A DNA stretch of 5,437 bases, taken from the NCBI GenBank assembly GCA_045601405.1, contig JAZRZO010000009.1:1-5437 (forward strand), given 5' to 3'. This DNA is from RGIG5612 sp045601405. GTDB lineage: Bacteria > Bacillota > Clostridia > Lachnospirales > Lachnospiraceae. The translations under genes and the position numbers were made by a program. Positions 1 to 5,272 of this stretch are shown here, one piece after another (the stretch's first letter is position 1; each line of letters opens with the position of its first letter). A model generated the notes under the pieces. That model was given only the letters and a program-made list of their open reading frames with translations, had not been told where the DNA came from and ran no database searches.

Positions 1-81
1 CGGTTTATTTCGCATGCAAAAAATCCTTTGTTTTTCCGCATATTCCCTTGATTTTATTCCTTTTCCCACACTAACTTCATC

Positions 82-137
82 AATTTCCCATAGTAATTTC
101 AGGCGTTTATCTACGGTGGGATTTACTTTGGGAATTT
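82..137. repeat. Imperfect inverted repeat (long hairpin)
   Basis: The left arm 82-90 (AATTTCCCA) faces the right arm 129-137 (TGGGAATTT), pairing 8 of 9 positions. After a single T-T mismatch (91/128), AGTAA at 92-96 pairs with TTACT at 123-127. The loop is 26 nt, with a possible small CGT/ACG inner stem. There is no T-run at either side, so it is not an ordinary terminator. It could be a structured RNA 3' end, an antisense RNA or chance pairing in AT-rich DNA. Confidence 0.4.
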
Positions 138-181
138 ACGCATTATTTCTGACTTTCTGCATATCTCCCGCCGAAGCTGCA

Positions 182-232
182 ATATATATCGACGGACGAC
201 TAACCCGGCAATCGTCGTCCGGAGGTATATAT
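182..232. repeat. Strong 51-nt inverted repeat with tandem G-A interior loop
   Basis: The outer stem ATATATATC (182-190) pairs with GGTATATAT (224-232), with one T-G wobble. GA (191-192) faces GA (222-223). The inner stem CGGACGAC (193-200) pairs perfectly with GTCGTCCG (214-221) around a 13-nt loop. Read as plus-strand RNA, the GA/GA step would form sheared G-A pairs, so the plus transcript would be more stable than the minus one, which has UC/UC there. The right arm also contains GGAGG followed by ATG at 231, but that frame runs antisense through asnS and is probably fortuitous. GCTGC occurs immediately outside both ends (176-180 and 233-237). Its position after asnS could mark the operon end, but no U-tract follows. 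Confidence 0.7.
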
Positions 233-284
233 GCTGCGAGGCGAGATAGCAGATTTCATATGCGTTGCGCCCTTAACCCGTTGC

Positions 285-1673
285 CTACATAAGCTGCCCG
301 GTACAGCGCGGATAAGCTTCCACATCACGGATATTTCTTACGCCGGTAAGGTACATGATAAGCCTTTCAAAGCCAAGGCCGAATCCCGAATGTACCACCG
401 TGCCGAACCTCCGAAGATCAATATACCATTTATAGTCATTCTCATTTAGATCAAGTTCTCTGATCCTGGATATCAGTCTGTCCTCTCTTTCCTCCCTCTG
501 ACTGCCGCCTATGAGCTCGCCCACACCTGGCACAAGCAAATCAACCGCAGCCACGGTTTTCCTGTCATCATTCTGCCTCATATAAAAGGATTTTATATCT
601 TTAGGATAGTCAGTCACAAACACCGGTTTATTATATATCACCTCGGTGAGATACCGCTCATGCTCAGTCTGAAGATCTTCGCCCCAGCTCACCTTATATT
701 CAAAGCTGTCATTATGAGGGATCAGCTTCTCTACCGCTTCTGTATAAGTTATCCTTGCAAACTCCGCGATCATCAGCACTCTCAGTCTTTCGATAAGACC
801 TTTGTCATAAAAGCTGTTGAAAAAATCCATTTCATCAGGGCACACATCAAGTATATGTCCTATAACATATTTCAACATGGCTTCTGCCACGTCCATGTTT
901 TCTTCAATATCTGCAAAAGCCATCTCCGGTTCCAACATCCAGAATTCAGCCGCGTGACGCGGAGTGTTTGACCTTTCGGCTCTGAACGCAGGCCCGAAAG
1001 TATATATCTTACCAAACGCAAGGGCGTAGCTTTCCCCTTCAAGCTGACCTGACACCGTAAGATTTGTCTCCTGTCCGAAAAAATCCCTGCTGTAGTCCAC
1101 ACTTCCGTCTTCATTCAAAGGAATATTTTCCGAATCAAGAGTTGTGACACGGAACATCTCCCCCGCGCCCTCACAGTCGCTTCCGGTTATTATCGGGGTA
1201 TGAACATAGACAAAGCCGTTTTTATGAAAGAAGTCATGAAGTGCAAACGCAGCTTCGCTTCTTATCCGGAACACAGCATTATATGTATTTGTTCTGGCAC
1301 GAAGATGCGGGAGCGTTCTCAGGAATTCAAGCGTATGCCGTTTTTTCTGAAGAGGATAATCAGCAGCGGCAGCGCCCTCGACTCTCACTTTATCCGCATT
1401 AACTTCAAACGGCTGCTTTGAGAGCGGCGTGAGCACAACTCTGCCTTCAACAGTTACCGAGCTGCCTGCCGGAAGATTTGCATACATTTTAAAGTCTTTA
1501 AGCTTATTTACCTCAAGCACCACCTGTATGTTTTTAAAACAGGAGCCGTCATTAAGCTCCAAAAAGCCGATATTCTTGGATTCTCTTGCCGTCCTCACCC
1601 AGCCGCATATCTTTATATCTGTTCCATCCTCAGGCGGTGCATTATACAGACCGGCTATTTCCGTCCTTTTCAT
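285..1673 (-). CDS. asnS: Asparaginyl-tRNA synthetase (AsnRS, class IIb)
   Basis: This cytosolic enzyme attaches asparagine to tRNA-Asn using ATP. The 462-residue protein matches the usual bacterial length (E. coli about 466) and resembles the E. coli enzyme throughout. Residues 19-100 form the N-terminal OB-fold anticodon-binding domain, with the typical ICGWVRTARESKNIGF start. The class II catalytic core follows: GAGEMFRV near 169-175, motif 2 around 230-250 (FRAERSNTPRH then EFWMLEPE), the conserved GGSQREER at 389-396, and motif 3 GLGFERL at 432-438 with the ATP-binding Arg437. The EFWMLEPEMAF stretch and the class IIb layout favour AsnRS over AspRS or LysRS. The C-terminus (YPRCTGQLM) departs a little from the common PRTxGN ending. 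ATG is chosen because AGAAGG (1685-1690) lies 11 nt upstream. This site overlaps the glnA stop codon by one base, suggesting translational coupling. It is the last gene of the three-gene operon. Confidence 0.97.
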   Translation of the reverse strand: MKRTEIAGLYNAPPEDGTDIKICGWVRTARESKNIGFLELNDGSCFKNIQVVLEVNKLKDFKMYANLPAGSSVTVEGRVVLTPLSKQPFEVNADKVRVEGAAAADYPLQKKRHTLEFLRTLPHLRARTNTYNAVFRIRSEAAFALHDFFHKNGFVYVHTPIITGSDCEGAGEMFRVTTLDSENIPLNEDGSVDYSRDFFGQETNLTVSGQLEGESYALAFGKIYTFGPAFRAERSNTPRHAAEFWMLEPEMAFADIEENMDVAEAMLKYVIGHILDVCPDEMDFFNSFYDKGLIERLRVLMIAEFARITYTEAVEKLIPHNDSFEYKVSWGEDLQTEHERYLTEVIYNKPVFVTDYPKDIKSFYMRQNDDRKTVAAVDLLVPGVGELIGGSQREEREDRLISRIRELDLNENDYKWYIDLRRFGTVVHSGFGLGFERLIMYLTGVRNIRDVEAYPRCTGQLM

Positions 1674-1689
1674 TTTCCCGACCGCCTTC

Positions 1690-3012
1690 TTAATATTTAT
1701 ACAGATATGATTCTATCTCCCAGTTGCTGATCCTGTGACTATACTCATCCCATTCCTGTTTTTTAGCTGAAGTGTATCTTTCAAAAATATGCTCTCCGAC
1801 AACAGCCGCGACAAATTTATCCTTCTGCACCTTCAGCAGCGCTTCAAACAGATTTGCCGGCAGCTTTTTGATCCCGCTTCTTGTAAGCTCACGTCGGCTC
1901 ATCTCAAAAATATTTTTATTTACCGGTGTCGGCGGCTTCATATTATTCGCAATACCGTCAAGCCCGGCCTCCAGACAGAGCGCAAGCGCCAGATAAGGAT
2001 TGGATGACGGGTCAGGACTTCTGAGTTCTATCCTTGTTCCCTGCCCTCTGCTTGACGGCACTCTTATCAGCGGACTCCTGTTTTGCGCCGACCATGCTAT
2101 ATACACCGGAGCCTCAAAATCCGGGACAAGCCTTTTGTAGGAATTTACAAGCGGGTTGGTGAAGATAGTTATCGCCTCTATGTGTTTCATAAGCCCTGCC
2201 ATAAAAGCATATGCCTTACTGCTTAGTCCGTTTTCGTCCTTTTCGTCCACAAATGCATTCCTGCCATTTTTCTCAAGCGACATGTTAAGATGCATTCCGT
2301 TTCCGGCCTGACCGAATATCGGTTTAGGCATAAATGTAGCGTAAAGGTTTCTCTGCTCCGCAACACTTTTTACCGCGTATTTAAATGTCATTATCTTATC
2401 GGCGGCTCCGATCGCGGTATCATATTTAAAATCTATCTCATGCTGAGCCGGACCGCACTCATGATGGCTGGCCTCTATCTCAAAGCCGAGAGCTTCAAGC
2501 GCAAGAACTATATCCTTTCTGGCTTCCTCGCCTATGTCATTGGGCCCAAGATCAAAGTATCCTCCCTGATCGTATGCCTTGAGAGAGGGGCTGCCCTTAT
2601 CATCGTTTTTCAGGAGATAAAATTCGCACTCAGGCCCCACATTCATCTTATATCCCATATCCGCCGCGTGCTTTATCGCCTTTCTGAGAATATACCTCGG
2701 GTCACCTTCAAATGGCTCGTCATTTCTGTACACATCACAGATTATCCTTGCCACCTTACCGCTTTCCTGTCCCCACGGATGGATCACAAAGGAATTATAA
2801 TCCGGATGTAACGACATATCCGACTCCTCGATCCTTACAAATCCGTCTATGGAGGAACCGTCAAACATCATCTTGTTATCCAGCGCCTTTTCCAGCTGGG
2901 GCGGTGTTATGGAGACATTCTTCATCGCTCCGAAGATATCTGCAAACTGAAGGCGGATAAATTTAACATTTTCTCTTTTTACTGTTTCTATAATCTCTTC
3001 CCTGCTTATCAT
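1690..3012 (-). CDS. glnA: Glutamine synthetase, type I (GSI-alpha subtype)
   Basis: This enzyme condenses glutamate and ammonia to glutamine with ATP hydrolysis and is the main ammonia-assimilation enzyme; members of the family form dodecamers. The 440-residue protein aligns with B. subtilis GlnA (444 residues) from end to end. The N-terminal beta-grasp domain contains MMFDGSSIDGF (48-58). The catalytic domain shows GPECEF (Glu128, Glu130), HHECGPAQHEIDF (Glu185, Glu192), NGMHLN (His241), the flap residue Glu300 in DFEAP, and RIELRSPDPSSNPYLA (Glu329, Arg331). Arg60 in the FVRIEESDM motif corresponds to B. subtilis Arg62, linked to glutamine feedback inhibition. The region where GSI-beta enzymes carry the adenylylation tyrosine and insertion is short here, so control by adenylylation is unlikely. 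The ATG start has a GGAGA site 8 nt upstream (3021-3025). It starts 19 nt after the upstream gene and ends 16 nt before asnS. No GlnR/TnrA box (TGTNA-N7-TNACA) was found. Confidence 0.97.
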   Translation of the reverse strand: MISREEIIETVKRENVKFIRLQFADIFGAMKNVSITPPQLEKALDNKMMFDGSSIDGFVRIEESDMSLHPDYNSFVIHPWGQESGKVARIICDVYRNDEPFEGDPRYILRKAIKHAADMGYKMNVGPECEFYLLKNDDKGSPSLKAYDQGGYFDLGPNDIGEEARKDIVLALEALGFEIEASHHECGPAQHEIDFKYDTAIGAADKIMTFKYAVKSVAEQRNLYATFMPKPIFGQAGNGMHLNMSLEKNGRNAFVDEKDENGLSSKAYAFMAGLMKHIEAITIFTNPLVNSYKRLVPDFEAPVYIAWSAQNRSPLIRVPSSRGQGTRIELRSPDPSSNPYLALALCLEAGLDGIANNMKPPTPVNKNIFEMSRRELTRSGIKKLPANLFEALLKVQKDKFVAAVVGEHIFERYTSAKKQEWDEYSHRISNWEIESYLYKY

Positions 3013-3031
3013 ATCTTAGTTCTCCATTATG

Positions 3032-4093
3032 CTAAACTTTAAGCTTCAAATCTCCTTCTTTTATCCAGTTGATCTTTCTGAGAAGGAGAGATACAAGCCA
3101 GGACACTAATGCCGGCACGATAATGCTTACTGTTATAAGTCCTATCCAGTCCATCGCGGTTATTGCCGACTTTGTACCCTCAGCTATATCATTCACCCAT
3201 CCTGTATATACGCCTATCTGTCCGACAAAGCCGCAAGTTCCCATTCCGCTTGATACCGGTGCTCCGTTCATCTGAAGCTTGAACAGACAGGTTGCTATCG
3301 GCCCGTTTACCAGAGAAGCCACTATTGCGGGGATCCATATTCTGGGGTTCTTTACTATGTTCCCCATCTGCAGCATACTTGTTCCTATTCCCTGCGCGAC
3401 CAGACCGCCCCATTTATTTTCCCTGAAGCTGATGACCGCAAAGCCTATCATATTTGCGCAGCAACCCGCAAGAGCCGCTCCGCCTGCAAGACCCGTAAGA
3501 CCCAGTGCAGCGCATATAGCGGCGCTGCTAATAGGAAGCGTAAGCGCAATTCCTACTATCACAGACACTATCATCCCCATAAAGAATGGCCGGAGCTCAG
3601 TCGCCCACATTATCGCTCCTCCAACGGCAGATGCAGCCATTCCGATATACGGAGCCGCGAAAACGCTCAAAAGCCCGCCTATCATTACCGTGACCAGCGG
3701 CGTAACTATGATATCAACCGGCGTTGTCTTTGATACCAGCTTACCGAATTCTGTGGCTATGACCGCGATGAAGAAAACTGCCAGTGGTCCTCCCGCGCCG
3801 CCGCACTCGCATGCCGCCCATCCGACAGCAGCAAGTGAAAACAGCACGAGCGGCGGTGCATTAAGCGCCCTCCCTATAGCAACCGCCATTGCCGGTCCCA
3901 TCACAGCCGTTGCAAAAGCGCCTATGGTAACGAGCAGCTCCACATGAGCCTGCTCGCCTATTGTCTTCAGGATCGTACCTATGAGAAGCGATGCAAAAAG
4001 GCCCTGCGCCATAGCCGAAAGAGCATCTATGAAATATCTCTTCGGCGAAAATACAATATCCTGTTTCTTTAAAAAGCTTGCAAAAGATGACAC
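3032..4093 (-). CDS. PfoR-like PTS_EIIC_2 family membrane protein
   Basis: This is a 353-residue polytopic inner-membrane protein resembling the PTS_EIIC_2 family, which includes PfoR, named as a regulator of perfringolysin in Clostridium perfringens. It begins with a short basic-amphipathic segment containing FSPKRYFIDALSAMAQGLFASLLIGT (15-40), typical of the family. Roughly eight to ten hydrophobic spans follow, the clearest around 23-43, 52-73, 82-115, 127-147, 170-190, 193-222, 252-270 and 315-338. Family-like conserved stretches are NPRIWIPAIVASLVNGPIA (249-267) and GMGTCGFVGQIG (283-294). No EIIA or EIIB domain or phosphorylation site is present, so sugar transport by the normal PTS route is not supported; substrate and role are unknown. 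The start is GTG at 4093, chosen because the G-rich ribosome site is 7 nt upstream and the N-terminus fits relatives. It is the first gene of the operon with glnA and asnS. Confidence 0.85.
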   Translation of the reverse strand: MSSFASFLKKQDIVFSPKRYFIDALSAMAQGLFASLLIGTILKTIGEQAHVELLVTIGAFATAVMGPAMAVAIGRALNAPPLVLFSLAAVGWAACECGGAGGPLAVFFIAVIATEFGKLVSKTTPVDIIVTPLVTVMIGGLLSVFAAPYIGMAASAVGGAIMWATELRPFFMGMIVSVIVGIALTLPISSAAICAALGLTGLAGGAALAGCCANMIGFAVISFRENKWGGLVAQGIGTSMLQMGNIVKNPRIWIPAIVASLVNGPIATCLFKLQMNGAPVSSGMGTCGFVGQIGVYTGWVNDIAEGTKSAITAMDWIGLITVSIIVPALVSWLVSLLLRKINWIKEGDLKLKV

Positions 4094-4100
4094 CTGTCTT

Positions 4101-4108
4101 CCCCCCCC
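4101..4108 (-). promoter_or_regulatory. Ribosome binding site made of a G8 tract for the PfoR-like gene
   Basis: On the minus strand, AAA followed by eight consecutive G residues sits 7 nt before the GTG start at 4093. Part of the tract can pair with the CCUCC anti-Shine-Dalgarno. No other purine-rich site is available, so it decides the start. A homopolymer of this length is prone to slippage, which would change the spacing to the start codon. Confidence 0.65.
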
Positions 4109-4137
4109 TTTAGCTCTCTGTTATCTTAGTATATGAG

Positions 4138-4166
4138 ATATTATGACGTTATGACATATTTGTCAA
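4138..4166 (-). promoter_or_regulatory. Sigma-A promoter of the pfoR-like/glnA/asnS operon
   Basis: The minus strand reads TTGACA (4166-4161), a 17-nt spacer (4160-4144) and TAATAT (4143-4138): a perfect -35 and a near-perfect -10 at optimal spacing. Transcription should start near 4131, giving a leader of about 38 nt. The inverted repeat TGACA-TATT-TGTCA (plus strand 4152-4165) overlaps the -35 box and spacer. The spacer also has a tandem GTCATAA C GTCATAA. Either could be an operator, but neither matches the GlnR/TnrA consensus. Confidence 0.85.
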
Positions 4167-4194
4167 GAAATTATCGTGATTTTTAATATAAAAA

Positions 4195-4203
4195 TGCTAT
4201 AAT
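4195..4203 (+). promoter_or_regulatory. Distal promoter candidate for the RNase H gene (extended -10)
   Basis: TGC TATAAT gives a perfect -10 hexamer (4198-4203) with the TGn extension. The -35 region about 17-18 nt upstream (TCGTGA) is poor, so the extended -10 would carry the activity. A transcript from here would have a leader of about 100 nt. Confidence 0.45.
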
Positions 4204-4254
4204 GTTTTTCAATAATTGACGATGCGCCACTTATTCCTTTTTGCGCTGCTGCTA

Positions 4255-4284
4255 TTGCCTTATCAACATTAAATCTGTTATATT
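4255..4284 (+). promoter_or_regulatory. Proximal promoter candidate for the RNase H gene
   Basis: TTGCCT (4255-4260) and TATATT (4279-4284) are separated by 18 nt, and TGT directly before the -10 supplies an extended -10. The predicted start near 4291 leaves about 20 nt before the ATG, which includes the ribosome site AAGGAG at 4301-4306. Confidence 0.55.
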
Positions 4285-4311
4285 AAAAAAAAATATAAAA
4301 AAGGAGTGTAT

Positions 4312-4746
4312 ATGGCAACAGCATATGTGGACGGAAGCTTCAACGTAAAAACCGGACAATTCGGCTATGGTATACTTTTTTTGACCGGCGAGCTTTTGCC
4401 CGATGGCGGAGAAAGAATAATAGAGCTTTCAAAGGCATTTTACGACCCTGAGCTTTCTGAAATGAGGAATGTAGCCGGAGAAATAATGGGTGCCGCGCAG
4501 GCTATGAAATCCGCCCGGGGCGCCGGAATAAACAGTATTACCATCTGTCACGATTATGAAGGAATCGCCAAATGGTGCACCGGTGAATGGAAGGCAAAAA
4601 AGAAATGGACAAAGAAATATAAAGCCTTCTATGATGAGATATCAAAGGATGTCGATGTGACTTTCAGGAAGGTTACCGCTCACTCAGGGGACATCTATAA
4701 CGACCGGGCTGACAGGCTTGCGAAGGACGCGGTCGGAAATCCGTAA
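4312..4746 (+). CDS. Ribonuclease H family protein (RNase HI type, no hybrid-binding domain)
   Basis: RNase H enzymes cut the RNA strand of RNA-DNA hybrids, for example primers and R-loops, in the cytosol. The 144-residue protein is one RNase H domain. Its catalytic residues fit the DEDD set: Asp7 in YVDGSFN, Glu57 in RNVAGEI, Asp81 in CHDYEGIAKW and Asp134 in RADRLAK, with the conserved His124 in AHSGD. The core most resembles, from memory, Firmicutes proteins that carry an N-terminal viroplasmin/hybrid-binding domain, but here that domain is absent: the protein starts directly with the first beta strand. A GTG at 4306 in the same frame would add two residues, but it overlaps AAGGAG (4301-4306). 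ATG at 4312, 5 nt after that site, is the better start. The gene stands alone, divergent from the glnA operon and convergent with the tRNA cluster. No active-site residue appears lost. Confidence 0.9.
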   Translation: MATAYVDGSFNVKTGQFGYGILFLTGELLPDGGERIIELSKAFYDPELSEMRNVAGEIMGAAQAMKSARGAGINSITICHDYEGIAKWCTGEWKAKKKWTKKYKAFYDEISKDVDVTFRKVTAHSGDIYNDRADRLAKDAVGNP

Positions 4747-4754
4747 TAAACAGC

Positions 4755-4777
4755 CTTCCCGCAAGTGGAGCATTTTT
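4755..4777 (+). terminator. Weak candidate terminator after the RNase H gene
   Basis: CTTCCC (4755-4760), a GCAA tetraloop and GTGGAG (4765-4770) form a six-position stem with one mismatch and one U-G pair, followed by five T residues (4773-4777). It lies 8 nt after the stop codon, where a terminator is expected, but the stem is weak. Confidence 0.35.
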
Positions 4778-4807
4778 GATTCTAATAATTTCGCTTTACA
4801 TAATAAA

Positions 4808-4891
4808 TGCCGCAGATCGGGATCGAACCGATACTCTGTTGCCAGAACGGGATTTTAAGTCCCGCGCGTCTGCCAGTTCCGCCACTGCGGC
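4808..4891 (-). tRNA. tRNA-Leu (anticodon UAA)
   Basis: This is an 84-nt class II tRNA. The 7-bp acceptor stem pairs GCCGCAG with CTGCGGC, and the discriminator is A. The anticodon stem CGGGA/TCCCG closes a CTTAAAA loop, giving anticodon TAA, which reads UUA/UUG leucine codons. A long variable arm (TTCTG-GCAA-CAGAG) and the ATCGG/CCGAT T-stem confirm leucine. CCA is not encoded; TTT follows. It is the last tRNA in the cluster by direction of transcription. Confidence 0.96.
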
Positions 4892-4954
4892 CCGTCATCA
4901 CAAATTCAGCTGATGTCCGGAACTATTCAAGATCAACATTGCCTGGATAGAAAA

Positions 4955-5028
4955 TGGACCCTCAGGGACTCGAACCCGGGACCTACCGGTTATGAGCCGG
5001 TTGCTCTAACCAACTGAGCTAAGGGTCC
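4955..5028 (-). tRNA. tRNA with CAU anticodon (elongator Met or Ile2)
   Basis: This 74-nt tRNA has acceptor stem GGACCCT/AGGGTCC, anticodon stem ACCGG/CCGGT around CTCATAA, and discriminator A. It is not the initiator: G1-C72 is paired and the three G-C anticodon-stem pairs of tRNA-fMet are missing. Elongator Met and lysidine-modified Ile2 both carry CAU. The GGACC-type acceptor and overall body recall Bacillus Ile2, so the Met label is provisional. CCA is not encoded. Confidence 0.93.
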
Positions 5029-5040
5029 ATAATAGAAAAA

Positions 5041-5113
5041 AGCCGATAGGGGGACTCGAACCCTCAACCTGCTGATTACAAATCAGCTGCTCTGCCAATT
5101 GAGCCATATCGGC
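5041..5113 (-). tRNA. tRNA-Thr (anticodon UGU)
   Basis: This 73-nt tRNA has acceptor stem GCCGATA/TATCGGC, anticodon stem GCTGA/TCAGC and loop TTTGTAA, giving anticodon TGT for ACA/ACG codons. The discriminator is U, and CCA is not encoded (a T-run follows). Only 12 nt separate it from the CAU tRNA, so the two are surely co-transcribed. Confidence 0.95.
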
Positions 5114-5133
5114 CTATGCGTTGACCACGCAAG

Positions 5134-5205
5134 TGACCCCGACGGGAATCGAACCCGTGTTACCGCCGTGAAAGGGCGATGTCTTAACCGCTTGACCACG
5201 GGGCC
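5134..5205 (-). tRNA. tRNA-Glu (anticodon UUC)
   Basis: This 72-nt tRNA has acceptor stem GGCCCCG/CGGGGTC with one G-U pair, anticodon stem TCGCC/GGCGG around CTTTCAC (anticodon TTC), and discriminator A. CCA is not encoded; CTT follows. The 20-nt spacer to tRNA-Thr contains a small 5-bp hairpin (TGCGT 5117-5121 with ACGCA 5127-5131), possibly a processing signal. Confidence 0.95.
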
Positions 5206-5241
5206 TCGTCGTCGCTGACCTTCCTTTTAAAGGTCGCTTAC

Positions 5242-5269
5242 GGATTGCTTCGCTTCGCTCTCGCAATCC
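5242..5269. repeat. Modular hairpin B (GGATTGC ... GCAATCC)
   Basis: A perfect 7-bp outer stem, GGATTGC (5242-5248) with GCAATCC (5263-5269), encloses TTC / GC-TTC-GC / TCTC. The core is therefore a 2-bp stem with a triloop, separated from the outer stem by a 3x4 interior loop. On the minus strand the loops are GAA and GAGA. From memory, hairpins with an ATTGC...GCAAT core recur in intergenic DNA of many bacteria, so this may belong to a dispersed repeat. Confidence 0.7.
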
Positions 5270-5272
5270 TAC

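Larger units (their letters stand above)
1..284. other. AT-rich intergenic region downstream of asnS, no supported gene
   Basis: This stretch follows the asnS stop codon (minus strand) and runs to the window edge. No open frame has a credible start, ribosome site and length together. A plus-strand frame from 14 to 292 lacks a Shine-Dalgarno site and runs antisense into the asnS 3' end. On the minus strand, a frame is open from about 144 to the edge but is preceded by an in-frame TAA, and another ATG at 41 leaves only 13 codons before the edge. The clear content is two inverted repeats, at 82-137 and 182-232, listed separately. No canonical terminator with a U-tract follows asnS here, so the operon's 3' end is uncertain. 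Confidence 0.6.
4094..4311. other. Divergent intergenic region with promoters for both flanking genes
   Basis: This 218-nt AT-rich spacer separates the minus-strand operon from the plus-strand RNase H gene. It holds a strong minus-strand promoter, two plus-strand promoter candidates, an inverted repeat overlapping the minus -35 box, and both ribosome sites. I saw no riboswitch, T-box or long hairpin. The minus transcript's leader is only about 38 nt. The plus-strand leader is about 20 nt from the proximal promoter or about 100 nt from the distal one. Confidence 0.75.

Noticed and set aside
1..41. Minus-strand ATG starting MRKNKGFFACE, similar to a type IV prepilin leader (G, F and Glu at +5)
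   Set aside because: The residues after Glu are polar instead of the needed hydrophobic run, the ribosome site is too close, and only 13 codons are visible.
1..144. Minus-strand frame with a CCCAAAG slippery heptamer beside a stop, suggesting -1 frameshifting
   Set aside because: The zero-frame part would be only six codons with no ribosome site, and the continuation leaves the window without a recognisable domain. Chance is the simpler explanation.
182..232. Integron attC site
   Set aside because: The loop has GACTAAC and GTTAGTC, which do not fit the RYYYAAC/GTTRRRY core sites, and there is no cassette or integrase.
14..292. Plus-strand open frame of 92 codons with a hydrophobic stretch
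   Set aside because: It has no ribosome site, crosses the strong palindrome and ends antisense inside asnS. Its composition fits an AT-rich spacer rather than a gene.
231..449. Plus-strand frame with a perfect GGAGG-5 nt-ATG start
   Set aside because: Most of it is antisense to the conserved asnS 3' end, the protein resembles nothing I know, and the start signal is part of a palindrome.
3279..3947. Long plus-strand open frame of 222 codons antisense to the PfoR-like gene
   Set aside because: It is a shadow of a GC-rich membrane-protein gene (Ala/Pro/Thr-rich translation), with no ribosome site and no family resemblance.
4094..4131. T-box or riboswitch leader for the glnA-asnS operon
   Set aside because: The leader predicted from the promoter is about 38 nt, too short for any such element, and no T-box sequence or terminator hairpin is present.
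4138..4166. GlnR/TnrA operator upstream of the glnA operon
   Set aside because: No TGTNA-N7-TNACA match exists on either strand; the repeat present is TGACA-N4-TGTCA.
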